Notes: generated by a model not told the origin, from the letters alone. DNA of 64,000 nucleotides from Notospermus geniculatus (GCA_002633025.1 NMRB01000159.1:237446-301445), one strand, 5' to 3'; counted from the stretch's first letter, positions 49,081-60,654 are shown. Numbers and translations: made by a program.

Positions 49081-49438
49081 TTGGAGACATGTTGATCAAT
49101 AATTAGTGCTGACGCCTGACAAATTTGGCGGCCCATTCAGATGAGGGTCTACCGTCCAATTTGCTAGCTGTGAAGACATTGGCTACTGAGGCCACTTCCC
49201 TCAAGAACCAATTGCTTTTAGAGTGTCGGTCGCTATCAGTCTCGTCGAAAACGCCGCCAGTTGCATACCCCCTTGACGTCAACGATCGTGCGATTCCATC
49301 AATGCTGAGGGCCGAAGTTCTAATGGTTCACATAGATAACCCATACCTAATCCCCCTGGGAGGATACTTGTGCACTGCGCGTATGAAAAACATGGGGTGT
49401 TTTATTGAGGTGTTGGCGATGAGTGCCTTTGGGTGGGA
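49081..49438. other. Block with no differences between copies A and B
   Basis: About 360 bases are identical with 54014-54375, while the flanking DNA differs by many substitutions and indels. A frame of 121 codons spans it but begins at TTG, and it matches no family I know. It is not called as a gene. Confidence 0.6.
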
Positions 49439-50744
49439 ATTTCGTCTGATAAGCTTTTCAATATTGGTTATATGTAGTTATAATGTCTGACCTGGGGGGT
49501 TGTTCACATGAGTGTGCCTCGATTCTTCGATTGGATGCTCAGACCTCATCAAGTGAGGTCAGGTGCTCATCAAATCGAAAACATCGGCACATACTGTAAA
49601 CTCCTTTACTTTCATGACCTTAAAATTTGGTGTCCATTGAAAAACTAGGCCTGTCAGAGATGGAACTTCCCACCTTTTACGACTAGGCCTATGTTTCAAT
49701 TCAAAAACTTGAAAATCATGAAATGATACAAGTGTGCCAATGTACATGTAAAGGACTTTGAATTGAATTAGATGCTGCTCGAAAGAGATGGCTGTCAGAT
49801 CAACGCTGATGAAAGCTGTTGCACGATGGCAATGTATTAAACAGACAAAACAGGACATTGGCCTGGCCTTATCACGAGATTCTAACAAACTAACTTAAAT
49901 TAACTTTCTCCTCAATGACTGGCATCAAAAGAGAAGAAGCGCTCCATGTACTATTTGCTATTTTCAGCTGCTTTCCTGATTAATTAATTAAGTCGTAGTC
50001 ATGACTAGAGGAGACATGGAGTGGAGTTTTTGCGTGATTTGGGTTGATCTTCAATTTAATGAGCCATTGCGCAGAATTATGTCATTAACTTCTGCTGGAA
50101 ATCCTGTGTTTTTTGCTCACAATTTTTACGTGGATCTACATTAGGGATGTTGACGCACTCATAAAGAATCGCGCAAATAATTCCGAAATTAAACGTTTCT
50201 GGCATTTTGTCATTTTGGGACATGAAGTTAGAATGAAGTTAGTGCAGAACAGCTGTAGAAAAAATTCCACTCAACCATTGTGCCACCCTAACTTGTTGAT
50301 TTTGGAAAATAAGACAAAACACAATGATGTTGTATCACATGATGCCATGTTGGAGGGATTTCTTGGTGAATGCCCTCGTTTTGGCTGGAAGAACCAGGCT
50401 GATAGAAGCACCATCAAGGGTGGAACCATACTCCAAGGGACCAAAACATTCTGCTCCTTGAGGGCACTCCTTTGATACTCTCAGCTGGACAAGCCATTAG
50501 GGTCTTATCATCATTTTGGCAGATTTAAGACCCTCAAGAAGGACTTCATCAAGTCACGTTGCAGCAACTAATGCACTCGCACCAGCAGTACCAACAACTT
50601 ATGCTAAGGACAGAATACTTGGCATAAGTTGCAGTACTCAGCTGTTGTGTACACAACGCTCCATGGCTCTTTGAGAGCAGGTGGAAATACAAGAATCTCT
50701 GCCATCTGCTCTTAAATAGAAAAGGCAGTATCGCCACTAGGATT

Positions 50745-51040
50745 AGTGGGGGATGGGCAACTGGAGTAACAGCTACACTCAAGACTATAGTGTAGTCTAC
50801 TGATCAGTGGAGCATGGTCGATTGTAGTTACAGCTGCACTCAAGACTACAGTTTAGTTGAGTGATCAGTGGGAGCATGGTTGACTGTAGTAACAGCTGCA
50901 CTCAAGACTACAGTGTAGTCGAGTGATCAGTGGGAGCATGGTCAACTGTAGTAACAGCTGCACTCAAGACTACAGTGTAGTCTAGTGATCAGTGGGAGCA
51001 TGGTTGATAGTAGTAACAGCTGCACTCAAGACCAGAGTGT
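50745..51040. repeat. 62-bp minisatellite in copy A
   Basis: Units with GATCAGTGGGAGCATGGTC, TGTAGTAACAGCTGCACTC and AAGACTACAGTGTAGTC occur about five times. The unit matches one arm of the inverted-repeat elements at 24781 and 37564. Confidence 0.9.
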
Positions 51041-51904
51041 ACTGATAGTACCTATAGCGCTCTTACCTAAATCAACCAGGTCCCACTGCATCACAAGTTG
51101 CGATATTGCGATTTTGGGGTTGCACAAGACACCGGCCCAAATGACATTGACGTACTGATTCCAGGGTTGAGCTGACACCCTGATTCCAAACAAGGTCTGA
51201 GAAATTGACACCGTGTCAGAGAAAGCGACATTGGGATCTAACTGTCCTTCCAAATTATCCATAAAATCCCCTCAATGTCAGCCAAGGTTGGCAATTTTAA
51301 TCGATGTAATGTACTCATATCAAGGCATTATAATAACTCAATCCAACTAGTTAGACATCAGATCAGAATCTGTTTGCGGAGGTCAGTAATTTCAGAAGAC
51401 AGTAATTAATAGTGTGGGAATTTTTACTGTATTATATGAAAGAATTGGGCAATACCATAAATTTGGAACTTATTCCCATAAATTCTAGATTTTGCATTGA
51501 AATTGAAATTCTTAATATAAATCGGCTCTTCACCCAAAAAAACTGATGAAATATGACTTTTCACGATGAAGAGACGGGTAATCAGTCAGGCTAAAAGAGG
51601 CAAGTAGTTCGGCTTTTAAGGCAAAAATGTCAATTACTGGATTATGAGTGTTTCAGAAAATTAATGAGGCACTCGGCAAAAGGAAGGTATTTTTGTCGAA
51701 ATGTTGAAATGACAGAGCTCATTGATCATGGATTTTGTGATGAAAAAAGCATTCATTTGAATTTCTACTAATTTGCTAATTTTTGCAAAATGTTGAATAA
51801 TGGTTGAACAGGAATTATCGGACCAGGAATAATAAATTTGTCTGAAGTAGAGCCGAAGTTAATTTGATCGCAGTGATGTCGAAAAAAGGTATGGGTGGTT
51901 TCTT

Positions 51905-52275
51905 CTTTCCTGAAGAACTGGTGTAAAGAACATTATGAACTGTTTCCATAAGAACTGTTGGTAAAGAACCTTAAGAATTCTTAAGAACATAAGAACTGTT
52001 GATAAAGAACCTTAAGAATTGTTTTCTTGAGAACATAAGAACTGTTGATAAAGAACCTAACTGTTTCCTTGAGAACTGTTGATAAAGAACATTAAGAAAT
52101 CTTCATTAAGAACTGTTAATTAATAACTCTTTCCATAAGAACTGTTGATATATAAAGAACCTTACAAAGTGGTTTTTACGAACTGTTAATAAAGAACCAC
52201 AAGAACTGTTTCCTAAACCTCAAGAACTGTTTCATTAAGAACTGCTGACAAAGAACCTTAAGAACTGTTTCCTTC
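51905..52275. repeat. AAGAACTGTTGATAAAGAACC minisatellite, copy A
   Basis: Units built from AAGAACTGTT, GATAAAGAACCTT and TTTCC repeat irregularly about twelve times. The allele in copy B is longer. Confidence 0.85.
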
Positions 52276-52557
52276 AAACCTGGTCCTCTTGGAGTCTGTT
52301 GCTCAACCACAGCACCATCGTTCTCCTCAACTTGTTGTCAGGAAATGTCATGAGCAACCATCTCCTGACCTTACGTCTAATCATATCAGATCCTGCTAGT
52401 AGAGAAGCTTTGAACAAATTCTGTCTCTTTCTTGTTTAAGAACATCAATGATTCCAGTTCCTCGCATCTTAATCCACAGAGAGATCAAGTTGGATGTTGT
52501 GACAATATCGAATGAGGAGATTAGAAGACAAGGCGGAGGTGGATAGGCCTTGTAATT

Positions 52558-52731
52558 ATCTCCCCGCTTTTTGAAAAAAGTCGGGGAGATATTGTTTTAC
52601 CCTCCGCCGTCAGTCCGGCTGTCCGGCCGTCCGGCTGTCCGGCTGTCCGTCCGTCCGAAAGTGATATCTCCTCCTAGACCGTTCAACGGAGGAGCTTGAA
52701 ACTTTAGTATGTATTAGGTACTCATCCACTA
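52558..52731 (+). mobile_element. Hairpin-plus-microsatellite element 2 (cut by gap)
   Basis: It starts with a hairpin (ATCTCCCCGCTTTTT paired with AAAAAGTCGGGGAGAT, one bulge), then ATTGTTTTACCC, then a GTCCGGCT/GTCCG array and a body with ATATCTCCTCCTAGACCGTT. Copy B lacks it at the matching point (after TTGTAATT), so it is polymorphic. Its 3' end is lost in the gap. Confidence 0.7.
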
Positions 52732-53412
52732 NNNNNNNNNNNNNNNNNNNNNNNNNNNNNNNNNNNNNNNNNNNNNNNNNNNNNNNNNNNNNNNNNNNNN
52801 NNNNNNNNNNNNNNNNNNNNNNNNNNNNNNNNNNNNNNNNNNNNNNNNNNNNNNNNNNNNNNNNNNNNNNNNNNNNNNNNNNNNNNNNNNNNNNNNNNNN
52901 NNNNNNNNNNNNNNNNNNNNNNNNNNNNNNNNNNNNNNNNNNNNNNNNNNNNNNNNNNNNNNNNNNNNNNNNNNNNNNNNNNNNNNNNNNNNNNNNNNNN
53001 NNNNNNNNNNNNNNNNNNNNNNNNNNNNNNNNNNNNNNNNNNNNNNNNNNNNNNNNNNNNNNNNNNNNNNNNNNNNNNNNNNNNNNNNNNNNNNNNNNNN
53101 NNNNNNNNNNNNNNNNNNNNNNNNNNNNNNNNNNNNNNNNNNNNNNNNNNNNNNNNNNNNNNNNNNNNNNNNNNNNNNNNNNNNNNNNNNNNNNNNNNNN
53201 NNNNNNNNNNNNNNNNNNNNNNNNNNNNNNNNNNNNNNNNNNNNNNNNNNNNNNNNNNNNNNNNNNNNNNNNNNNNNNNNNNNNNNNNNNNNNNNNNNNN
53301 NNNNNNNNNNNNNNNNNNNNNNNNNNNNNNNNNNNNNNNNNNNNNNNNNNNNNNNNNNNNNNNNNNNNNNNNNNNNNNNNNNNNNNNNNNNNNNNNNNNN
53401 NNNNNNNNNNNN
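52732..53412. other. Assembly gap (681 N)
   Basis: Unknown bases between the element at 52558 and the start of copy B. Confidence 0.99.
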
Positions 53413-53656
53413 TGAAACCAACAACAGGGTGCTGTTACCCTAATATGATACATCAATTACAATTCCGGTAATTGAAATGAAACTTAGGAGGATTGCTGAT
53501 CAGGTGTCCCATAAAGGCGCTGCTCCACGTGAGAATTTTCTCGTGCGAGTTGACTCTGAATGGCCAATTCACCATTGCTGGTAATTCCTTATGACTTACG
53601 CTGAGACCAATGACATGCACGAATCTTCAAGGTTTTCTGCGGTTGAGTGTCCTATA

Positions 53657-53815
53657 GAGGCTATGCACTGACGTCATCAAATGACATCATCAATGGGTAT
53701 GACGCTACGCTGGATGGAACTGCGCAGGTAAAAACCGTCAAAAGCGCTGCGCAGTTCCATCCAACATGGCGTCACGCTGGCTGATGACGTCACGTGCATA
53801 GCCTCTATAGGGAGC
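53657..53815. mobile_element. Palindromic MITE specific to copy B
   Basis: GAGGCTATGCACTGACGTCA is mirrored by TGACGTCACGTGCATAGCCTC, and the inner arms pair through CTGGATGGAACTGCGCAG. TATA flanks both ends. Copy A has a short sequence (GTGTCTTACAGGGAGCC) at the same place, which serves as the empty site. Confidence 0.82.
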
Positions 53816-54708
53816 CAACTTGTGCAAGAACTCAAATGTGGAACGGTGCCTTGACTCGAGGAAGGCTTTGGCATGAAAGGGTGCACAAAGAGAGTAGGAG
53901 AGGGCAAAATTCATATCATCAAATGCACCATTTCGTCAAGTATCTTTGTATCATCAGACGCGCCATGTACATTTTGTTTTGTCTTTCTTCAGCCAAGTTA
54001 CCATGAAACCAAAACCATTGGAGACATGTTGATCAATAATTAGTGCTGACGCCTGACAAATTTGGCGGCCCATTCAGATGAGGGTCTACCGTCCAATTTG
54101 CTAGCTGTGAAGACATTGGCTACTGAGGCCACTTCCCTCAAGAACCAATTGCTTTTAGAGTGTCGGTCGCTATCAGTCTCGTCGAAAACGCCGCCAGTTG
54201 CATACCCCCTTGACGTCAACGATCGTGCGATTCCATCAATGCTGAGGGCCGAAGTTCTAATGGTTCACATAGATAACCCATACCTAATCCCCCTGGGAGG
54301 ATACTTGTGCACTGCGCGTATGAAAAACATGGGGTGTTTTATTGAGGTGTTGGCGATGAGTGCCTTTGGGTGGGAGTTTCGTCCGATAAGCTTTTCAATA
54401 TTGGTTATATGTAGTTATAATGTATGACCCGGGGGTTGTTCACATGAGTGTGCCTCGATTCTTCGATTGGATGCTCAGACCTCATCAAGTGAGGTCAGGT
54501 GTTCTCATGAAATCAAAAACATTGGCACATACTGTAAATTCCTTTATTTTTGTGGCCTTAAAAATTTGGTGTCCATTGAAAAGGTAAATGAAAAGATGTA
54601 CGCCTATCAGAGATGAACTTCCCGCCTTTTACGACAATGTTTCAATTCAAAAACTTGAAAATCATGAAATGATATGAGTGTGCCAACGTGAAGGATTTTG
54701 AATTGAAT

Positions 54709-54892
54709 GGGGAACTTTACTGCCGTTAGAGGCCACCGCCAGTTAGCGGTCCAAGAACGTCAGGAAATTTGACGTCACAGAGAAGAGGTGCATGCCATGA
54801 AATCATCCATAATGATGTGGAGGCCATGACGTCAAATTTTGTGACGTGCTGGGACCGCTAACAGGCGGCCTCTAATGGCAGGAAAGTCTCCC
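54709..54892. mobile_element. MITE specific to copy B (184 bp)
   Basis: GGGGAACTTTACTGCCGTTA is mirrored by TAATGGCAGGAAAGTCTCCC, then TAGAGGCC and the TTAGCGGTCC region. AT is present on both sides, and the copy A empty site reads TTGAATTGAATTAGATG. A relative lies at 60254-60430. Confidence 0.85.
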
Positions 54893-55865
54893 ATTAGATG
54901 CTGCTCGAAAGAGATGGGTGTCAGAACAACGCTGATGAAAGCTGTTGCACAATGGCAGTGTAACAGACGAAACAGGACATTGGCCTGGCCTTATCACGAG
55001 ATTCTAACAACCTAACTTAAATTAACTTTCTCCTCAATGACTGGCATCAAAAGAGAAGAAGCGCTCCATGTACTATTTGCTATTTTCAGCTGCTTTCCTG
55101 ATTAATTAATTAAGTCGTAGTCATGACTAGAGGAGACATGGAGTGGAGTTTTTGCGTGATTTGGGTTGATCTTCAATTTAATGAGCCATTGCGCAGAATT
55201 ATGTCATTAACTTCTGCTGGAAATCCAGTGTTTTTGCTCACAATTTTTACGTGGATCTACATTAGGGATGTTGACGCACTCATAAAGAATTGCGCAAATA
55301 ATTCTGAAATTAAACGTTTCTGGCATTTTGTCATTTTGGGGACATGAAGTTAGTGCCGAACAGCTGTAGAAAAAATTCCACTCAACCATTGTGCCACCCT
55401 AACTTGTTGATTTTGGAAAATAAGACAAAACACAATGATGTTGTTGTATCACATGATGCCATGTTGGAGGGATTTCTTGGTGAATGCCCTCGTTTTGGCT
55501 GGAAGAACCAGGCTGATAGAAGCACCATCAAGGGTGGAACCATACACCAAGGGACCAAAACATTCTGCTCCTTGAGGGCGCTCCTTTAGATACTCTCAAC
55601 TGGACAAGCCATTAGGGTCTTATCATCATTTCCTCTTACGATTTGGCAGATTTAAGACCCTCAAGAAGGACTCCATCAAGTCACGTTGCAGCAACTAATG
55701 CACTCGCACCAGCAGTACCAACAACTTATGCTGAGGACAGAATACTTGGCATAAGTTGCAGTACTCAGCTGTTGTGTACACAACGCTTCATGGCTCTTTG
55801 AAAGCAGGTGGAAATACAAGAATCTCTGCCATCTGCTCTCAAATAGAAAAGGCAGTATCGCCACT

Positions 55866-56112
55866 AGGATCAGTGGGAGGATGGACAAGTGAAGTAACTG
55901 CTGCACTCAAGACTAGAGTGTAGTCTACTGATCAGTGGGAGCATGGTCGATTGTAGTTACAGCTGCACTCAAGACTACAGTTTATTCGAGTGATCAGTGG
56001 GAGCATGGTCAACTGTAGTAACAGCTGCACTCAAGACTACAGTGTAGTCGAGTGATCAGTGGGAGGATGATCAACTGTAGTAACAGCTGCACTCAAGACT
56101 AGAGTGTACTGA
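55866..56112. repeat. 62-bp minisatellite in copy B
   Basis: Same units as at 50745-51040, with one unit fewer. Confidence 0.88.
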
Positions 56113-56989
56113 TAGTACTAGTGCTCTTACCTCAATCGACCAGGTTCCCCCTGCATCACAAGTTGCGATATTGCGATTTTGGGGTTGCACAAGACACCGG
56201 CCCAAATGACATTGACATACTTATACCAGGGTTGAGCTGACACCCTGATTCCAAACAAGGTCTGAGAAATTGACACCGTGTCAGAGAAAGCGACATTTGG
56301 ATCTAACTGTCCTTCCAAATTATCCATAAAATCCCCTCAATGTCAGCCAAGGTTGGCAATTTTAATCGAATGTACTCATATCAAGGCATTATAATAGCTG
56401 AATCCAACTAGTTAGACATCAGATCAGAATCTGTTGGCGGAGGTCGGTAATTTCAGAAGACACTAATTAATAGTGTGGGAATTTTTACCATATTATAATA
56501 TGAAAGAATTGGACAATACCATAAATTTGGAACTTGCTCTCATAAATTCGATGATTTCGCATTGAAATTGAAATTCTTAATATAAATCGGCTCTTCACCC
56601 AAAAAAACTGATGAAATATGACTTTTCGCGATGAAGAGACGGGTAATCAGTCAGGCTAAAAGAGGCAAGTAGTTCGGCTTTTAAGGCAAAAATGTCAATT
56701 ACTGGATTATGAGTGTTTCAGAAAATTAATGAGGCACTCGGCAAAAGGGAGGTATTTTTGTCGAAATGTTGAAATGACAGAGCTCATTGATCATGGATTT
56801 TGTGATGAAAAAAGCATTCATTTGAATTTCTACTAATTTGCTAATTTTTGCAAAATGTTGAATAATGGTTGAACAGGAATTATCAGACCAGGAATAATAA
56901 ATTTGTCTGAAGTAGAGCCGAAGTTAATTTGATCGCAGTGATGTCGAAAAAAGGTATGGGTGGTTTCTTCTTTCCTGAAGAACTGGTGT

Positions 56990-57435
56990 AAAGAACATTA
57001 TGAACTTTTTCCATAAGAACTGTTGGTAAAGAGCCTTAAGAATTTTTTTCTTAAGAACATAAGAAGTGTTGATAAACAACCTTAAGAACTGTTGATAAAG
57101 AACCTTAAGAATTGTTTTCTTAAGAACATAAGAACTGTTGATAAGAACCTTAAGAACTGTTTCCTTGAGAACTGTTGATAAAGAACATTAAGAAATCTTC
57201 ATTAAGAACTGTTAATTAATAACTCTTTCCATAAGAAATGTTGATATATAAAGACCCTTAAGAACTGTTAATTAAGAACCTTACAAACTGGTTTTAAGAA
57301 CTGTTAATAAAGAACCTTAAAGAAATGTTTCCTGAACCTGAAGAACTGTTCCATCTGTTAATAAAGAACCACAAGAACTGTTTCCTAAACCTCAAGAACT
57401 GTTTCATTAAGAACTGCTGACAAAGAACCTTAAGA
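56990..57435. repeat. AAGAACTGTTGATAAAGAACC minisatellite, copy B
   Basis: About 75 bases longer than the matching array at 51905-52275, with extra units and rearranged order. Confidence 0.85.
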
Positions 57436-57956
57436 AATGTCTCCTTCAAACCTGGTCCTCTTGGCGTCTGTTGCTCAACAACCACAGCACCATCGTTCTC
57501 CTCAACTTACAATGTATTGTCAGGAAATGTCATGAACAACCATCTCCTGACCTTACATCTAATCATATCAGATCCTACTAGTAGAGAAGCTTTGAACAAG
57601 TTCTGTCTCTTTCTTGTTTAAGAACATCAATGATTCCAGTTCCTCGCATCTTAATCCACAGAGAGATCAAGTTGGTTGTTGTGACAATATCGAATGAGGA
57701 GATTAGAAGACAAGGCGGAGGTGGATAGGCCTTGTAATTGTTTGATTGTATTGCTGTGGAACATGTTGTGTTTAGGGAAGAAGACCTGCTCAGTCGAAGA
57801 ACCGCTTTCTCTTGCATGAAGTGATCTTCCAAATAAGAATTGACGGTGCTGCCTTTCAGGTGACAGGTTCTGGTGTTTCCATAGCACTGCCCTGACAAAC
57901 CAACCATAGCTAATATATTGTTCGATTATATTGGGCATGAAATACTAACAGGTTTC

Positions 57957-58223
57957 CAAGGTGAAAGACATAGCTTCCTACCAGACTCGAACCCACGGAC
58001 CCTCGCATAAAGCCTAGTTTATACTTCGACGCACGACCATCGGCGTCCGACGCGCGATCAAAATCTGGATGCCGACCTAATGAATTAGGCTTTTGTCGGC
58101 GTACAGATTTTGATCGTGCGTCGGACGCTGATGGTCTTGCGTCGAAGTATAAACTAGGCTTTAGGCATCAATCGCCAGCACTCAGGGGCAGCACACCTTA
58201 ACCACTAGGCCAAATCCCCATCT
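57957..58223 (-). mobile_element. tRNA-derived SINE, family c, split by a MITE
   Basis: GGTGAAAGACATAGCTTCCT to CCTCGCATAA, and GGCATCAATCGCCAGCAC to GGCCAAATCCCCATC, are the two halves of the element seen whole at 19083-19203. Confidence 0.82.
58011..58160. mobile_element. Harbinger-like MITE, family 2, complete (150 bp)
   Basis: Arms of about 58 bases (AGCCTAGTTTATACTTCGAC...GATCAAAATCTG) are over 90 percent complementary. TAA lies to the left and TTA to the right; the intact SINE at 19083-19203 gives GCATAAGGCATC as the empty site, which supports a 3-bp TWA duplication with one later change. Confidence 0.88.
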
Positions 58224-58384
58224 TCAAAAAGATGGTTGACCCATCAATGTTCAATTATATTGCTGTAGAAAATTGGAGATCAGGGGAGCATGAAGATTTC
58301 TTCCATTTGGGAATAACCATGCCACCTTTCTCTGGTAACAGGCACTGATCCACACGCCAAACTGCAGACCAACCACAGCTGTCA

Positions 58385-58500
58385 GAGTGGTGCAGTGGTA
58401 TCGTCAGTGCCAGCCACCATTGAGGTTCCAGGTTTGTGTCCCCAGTTGGATCCATTCTTTTTGTGATGGCGCAGCTTTTTGCCGACGGTGTCACCTCCTG
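58385..58500 (+). mobile_element. tRNA-derived SINE, family b
   Basis: GTCAGAGTGGTGCAGTGGTA (A-box region), AGGTTCCAGGTTTGTGTCCC (B-box region), then GGATCCATTCTTTTTGTGAT. Confidence 0.65.
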
Positions 58501-59854
58501 TTCAGCATGTTCAGTTGTTCACCCAATGTAGTCTAGAGCCAATATTGGAGCTCGGCTCAATATTTTGACAGACCAACCATTGCTGTCATCGTCTTCTCTC
58601 CCCAAGCTTGAAAACACGTGATTCCAAAACTCCCCTCAAACATCGCCGGAAGCAAGTTTGCAATCCTGGTCACCCGATGGCTGAACACCGTTCATTGGAT
58701 TGATTTTATAGTTGTTGGAGTTTAAGGATTTCTTATAAGAGATGTAGGTTGGCCGTGAATGCCTCGAGCAATAGGTTCCTCTATTGATTATCAGCTTGAG
58801 TAATAACATTGAAGGAGACCAGAAGTGGCGATTTTCGGCACGATAAGATGTTCTTTATATTTGATCGTGTTCTCGCCATATATTGGAACCCTGGTTCCTA
58901 ATCCGAGGGAATAAGCGATCGATTTTTGGCAGACTTAGTCATTTCTGAATGCTTCCACTTTAGAGTCTTTAGACCAGCAATATGATGATGGTGCCATTTC
59001 TGACGAGTGACAGATCGGCGATTTTCATGCTGGAAGTGAAAAAGTGGAGAAGGAGAGAACTGCAAGATGATGAAATGTCATGATGCTGTAACATTTGCCT
59101 CTCAGAATTTCATCTATCTTTTCCAAATTCCTGTAGAATCATTAACGTGCACTTGCCTAGAGATATCATACAAAGTCAACAATACTTTTTCGAAATCCAC
59201 GCTCAACTCAAAGGCTGCTGTTTACTTTATTGACTGCAGAGTACCAAGTACCCCATCAAAAATGTTGCTCTTCACTCCACCTTCAACTACCATCTCCAAA
59301 CTTAGATCTGAGGAGTTCAGAGACTGTGATGATATCGGGCTGTATTTTTCCTAACTCCCAAAGAAAGATGGCATTTCTTTTATTGATGAAGCAATGTGGC
59401 TTTTAGAAGTCTTGTCACTCCTGTAACCTTTTCCAAATTCTCTCCACCCTAGTGTTTTGCGAACTCTAACCTTCTTGAGGAAGAAATCCTGTTAAGTCAC
59501 GAAACCACATCAGTAAAGTATTGGTTCTGGTATCCATCGAGTATTCCATTGTGAATGGGTTGAATCCCCTAGATGAAACTCAACCTTTCATAATAACGAG
59601 GCACGTCTTCAACAAGTAGCTCCCGGCGAATTTTTCAATTAGCCCGGAAGCCGTATTGAGAGTTTGAGCATAGAAAATAACTTGAAGCGCTTCGAGCTAG
59701 CCTTTCGCTCACTCAGCGAATCTGCCAACGCAAGCTGTTCATTTTCAATTGGGTTTGTTGTTGAAGTGCCAGGTTGGAATCTGCTTTGTGTCGGAATTTC
59801 AACACTGTGTAGCCAACCTGTACTTCTGCTCATGTGACAGTTGCATCCAGCATG

Positions 59855-60220
59855 TATTGTTACTTCCTTATGCCCATGTAGGCCTAGTGGGTACTTCCTT
59901 ATGCCCATGTGGCTCAGGTACTTCCTATGCCCTTGTAGTGGGTACTTATGCTCATGTGGCTGGTACTTCCTTATGTCCATGTGGCTGATACTTATTTATG
60001 CCCATGTGGCTGGTACTTCCTTATGCCCAAGTGGCTGGTACTTCCTTATGCCCATGAGGCAGGAGCATCCAACCTATAGTTACTTACTGATGCCCATGTG
60101 GCTGGTACTTCCTTATGCCCATGTGGCTGGTACTTCCTTATGCCAATGAGGCAGAGGCAGAAGCAGTCAACCTATACTTCCTGATGCCCGTGTGACAGGT
60201 ACTTCTTTATGCCCATGTTG
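59855..60220. repeat. Minisatellite, about 25-bp unit (TACTTCCTTATGCCCATGTGGC)
   Basis: GTACTTCCTTATGCCCATG plus TGGCTG repeats about 13 times with small variants and two longer spacers. The methionine- and proline-rich frames across it come from the repeat. Confidence 0.9.
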
Positions 60221-60253
60221 CATATTCAACTTCCTTCCAAACCCGGCCAGCGA

Positions 60254-60430
60254 GAGACGTTACTGCCAGAGGTCACCTGTTAGCGGTCCTAGAACATAAA
60301 AAAATTTGATGTCACTGACGTCCACGTCACTATCAATGACGTCGTGGCATGCATTTCTTCCCTGTGACATCAGTTCCATGACGTTCTTGGATCGCTAACT
60401 GGTGGTGGCCTCTAATGGCAGTAAAGTCTC
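60254..60430. mobile_element. MITE related to 54709-54892
   Basis: GAGACGTTACTGCCAGAGGT and CACCTGTTAGCGGTCC are mirrored by GGATCGCTAACTGG and GGCCTCTAATGGCAGTAAAG; the core keeps TGACGT motifs and GGCATGCA. Confidence 0.8.
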
Positions 60431-60654
60431 CTGTTGTAACCAATTAAATTAGTTTAACTTGACGTGATGTTGAAGAATTTGATAAAGCAAGCAGCTCTGC
60501 CAACTTCAAAATGCCAATGAATTTGTTCTCAGCTCTGAGTTTAGACATGTTCATTTGACATTTACTTGAAATACTGGCATTGGTTCCACCCTAGAATGGG
60601 TCGCCTCCCCTGTACATTTCTGTTACGAACCACAGGTATGTGCCATGAATTATG

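Larger units (their letters stand above)
48321..52557 (+). repeat. Segmental duplicate, copy A (4.2 kb)
   Basis: It aligns end to end with 53413-57739 at high identity, apart from discrete insertions. Copy B begins exactly at the gap edge. Copy A alone carries the Helentron-like insertion at 48486-48802; it lacks the two MITEs found in copy B. Two alleles of the same intronic locus is the likeliest explanation. Confidence 0.93.
53413..57739 (+). repeat. Segmental duplicate, copy B (4.3 kb)
   Basis: It matches 48321-52557. It carries two MITEs absent from copy A (53657-53815, 54709-54892) and longer alleles of the 51905-type minisatellite. After 57739 it runs on into DNA not seen after copy A. 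Confidence 0.93.

Noticed and set aside
52722-53456. Long frames across the 681-base gap
   Set aside because: They consist of unknown residues.
49125-54427. 121-codon frame kept in both duplicate copies
   Set aside because: It starts at TTG, has no family resemblance, and conservation between two allele-like copies is not evidence of coding. The identity block is reported separately.
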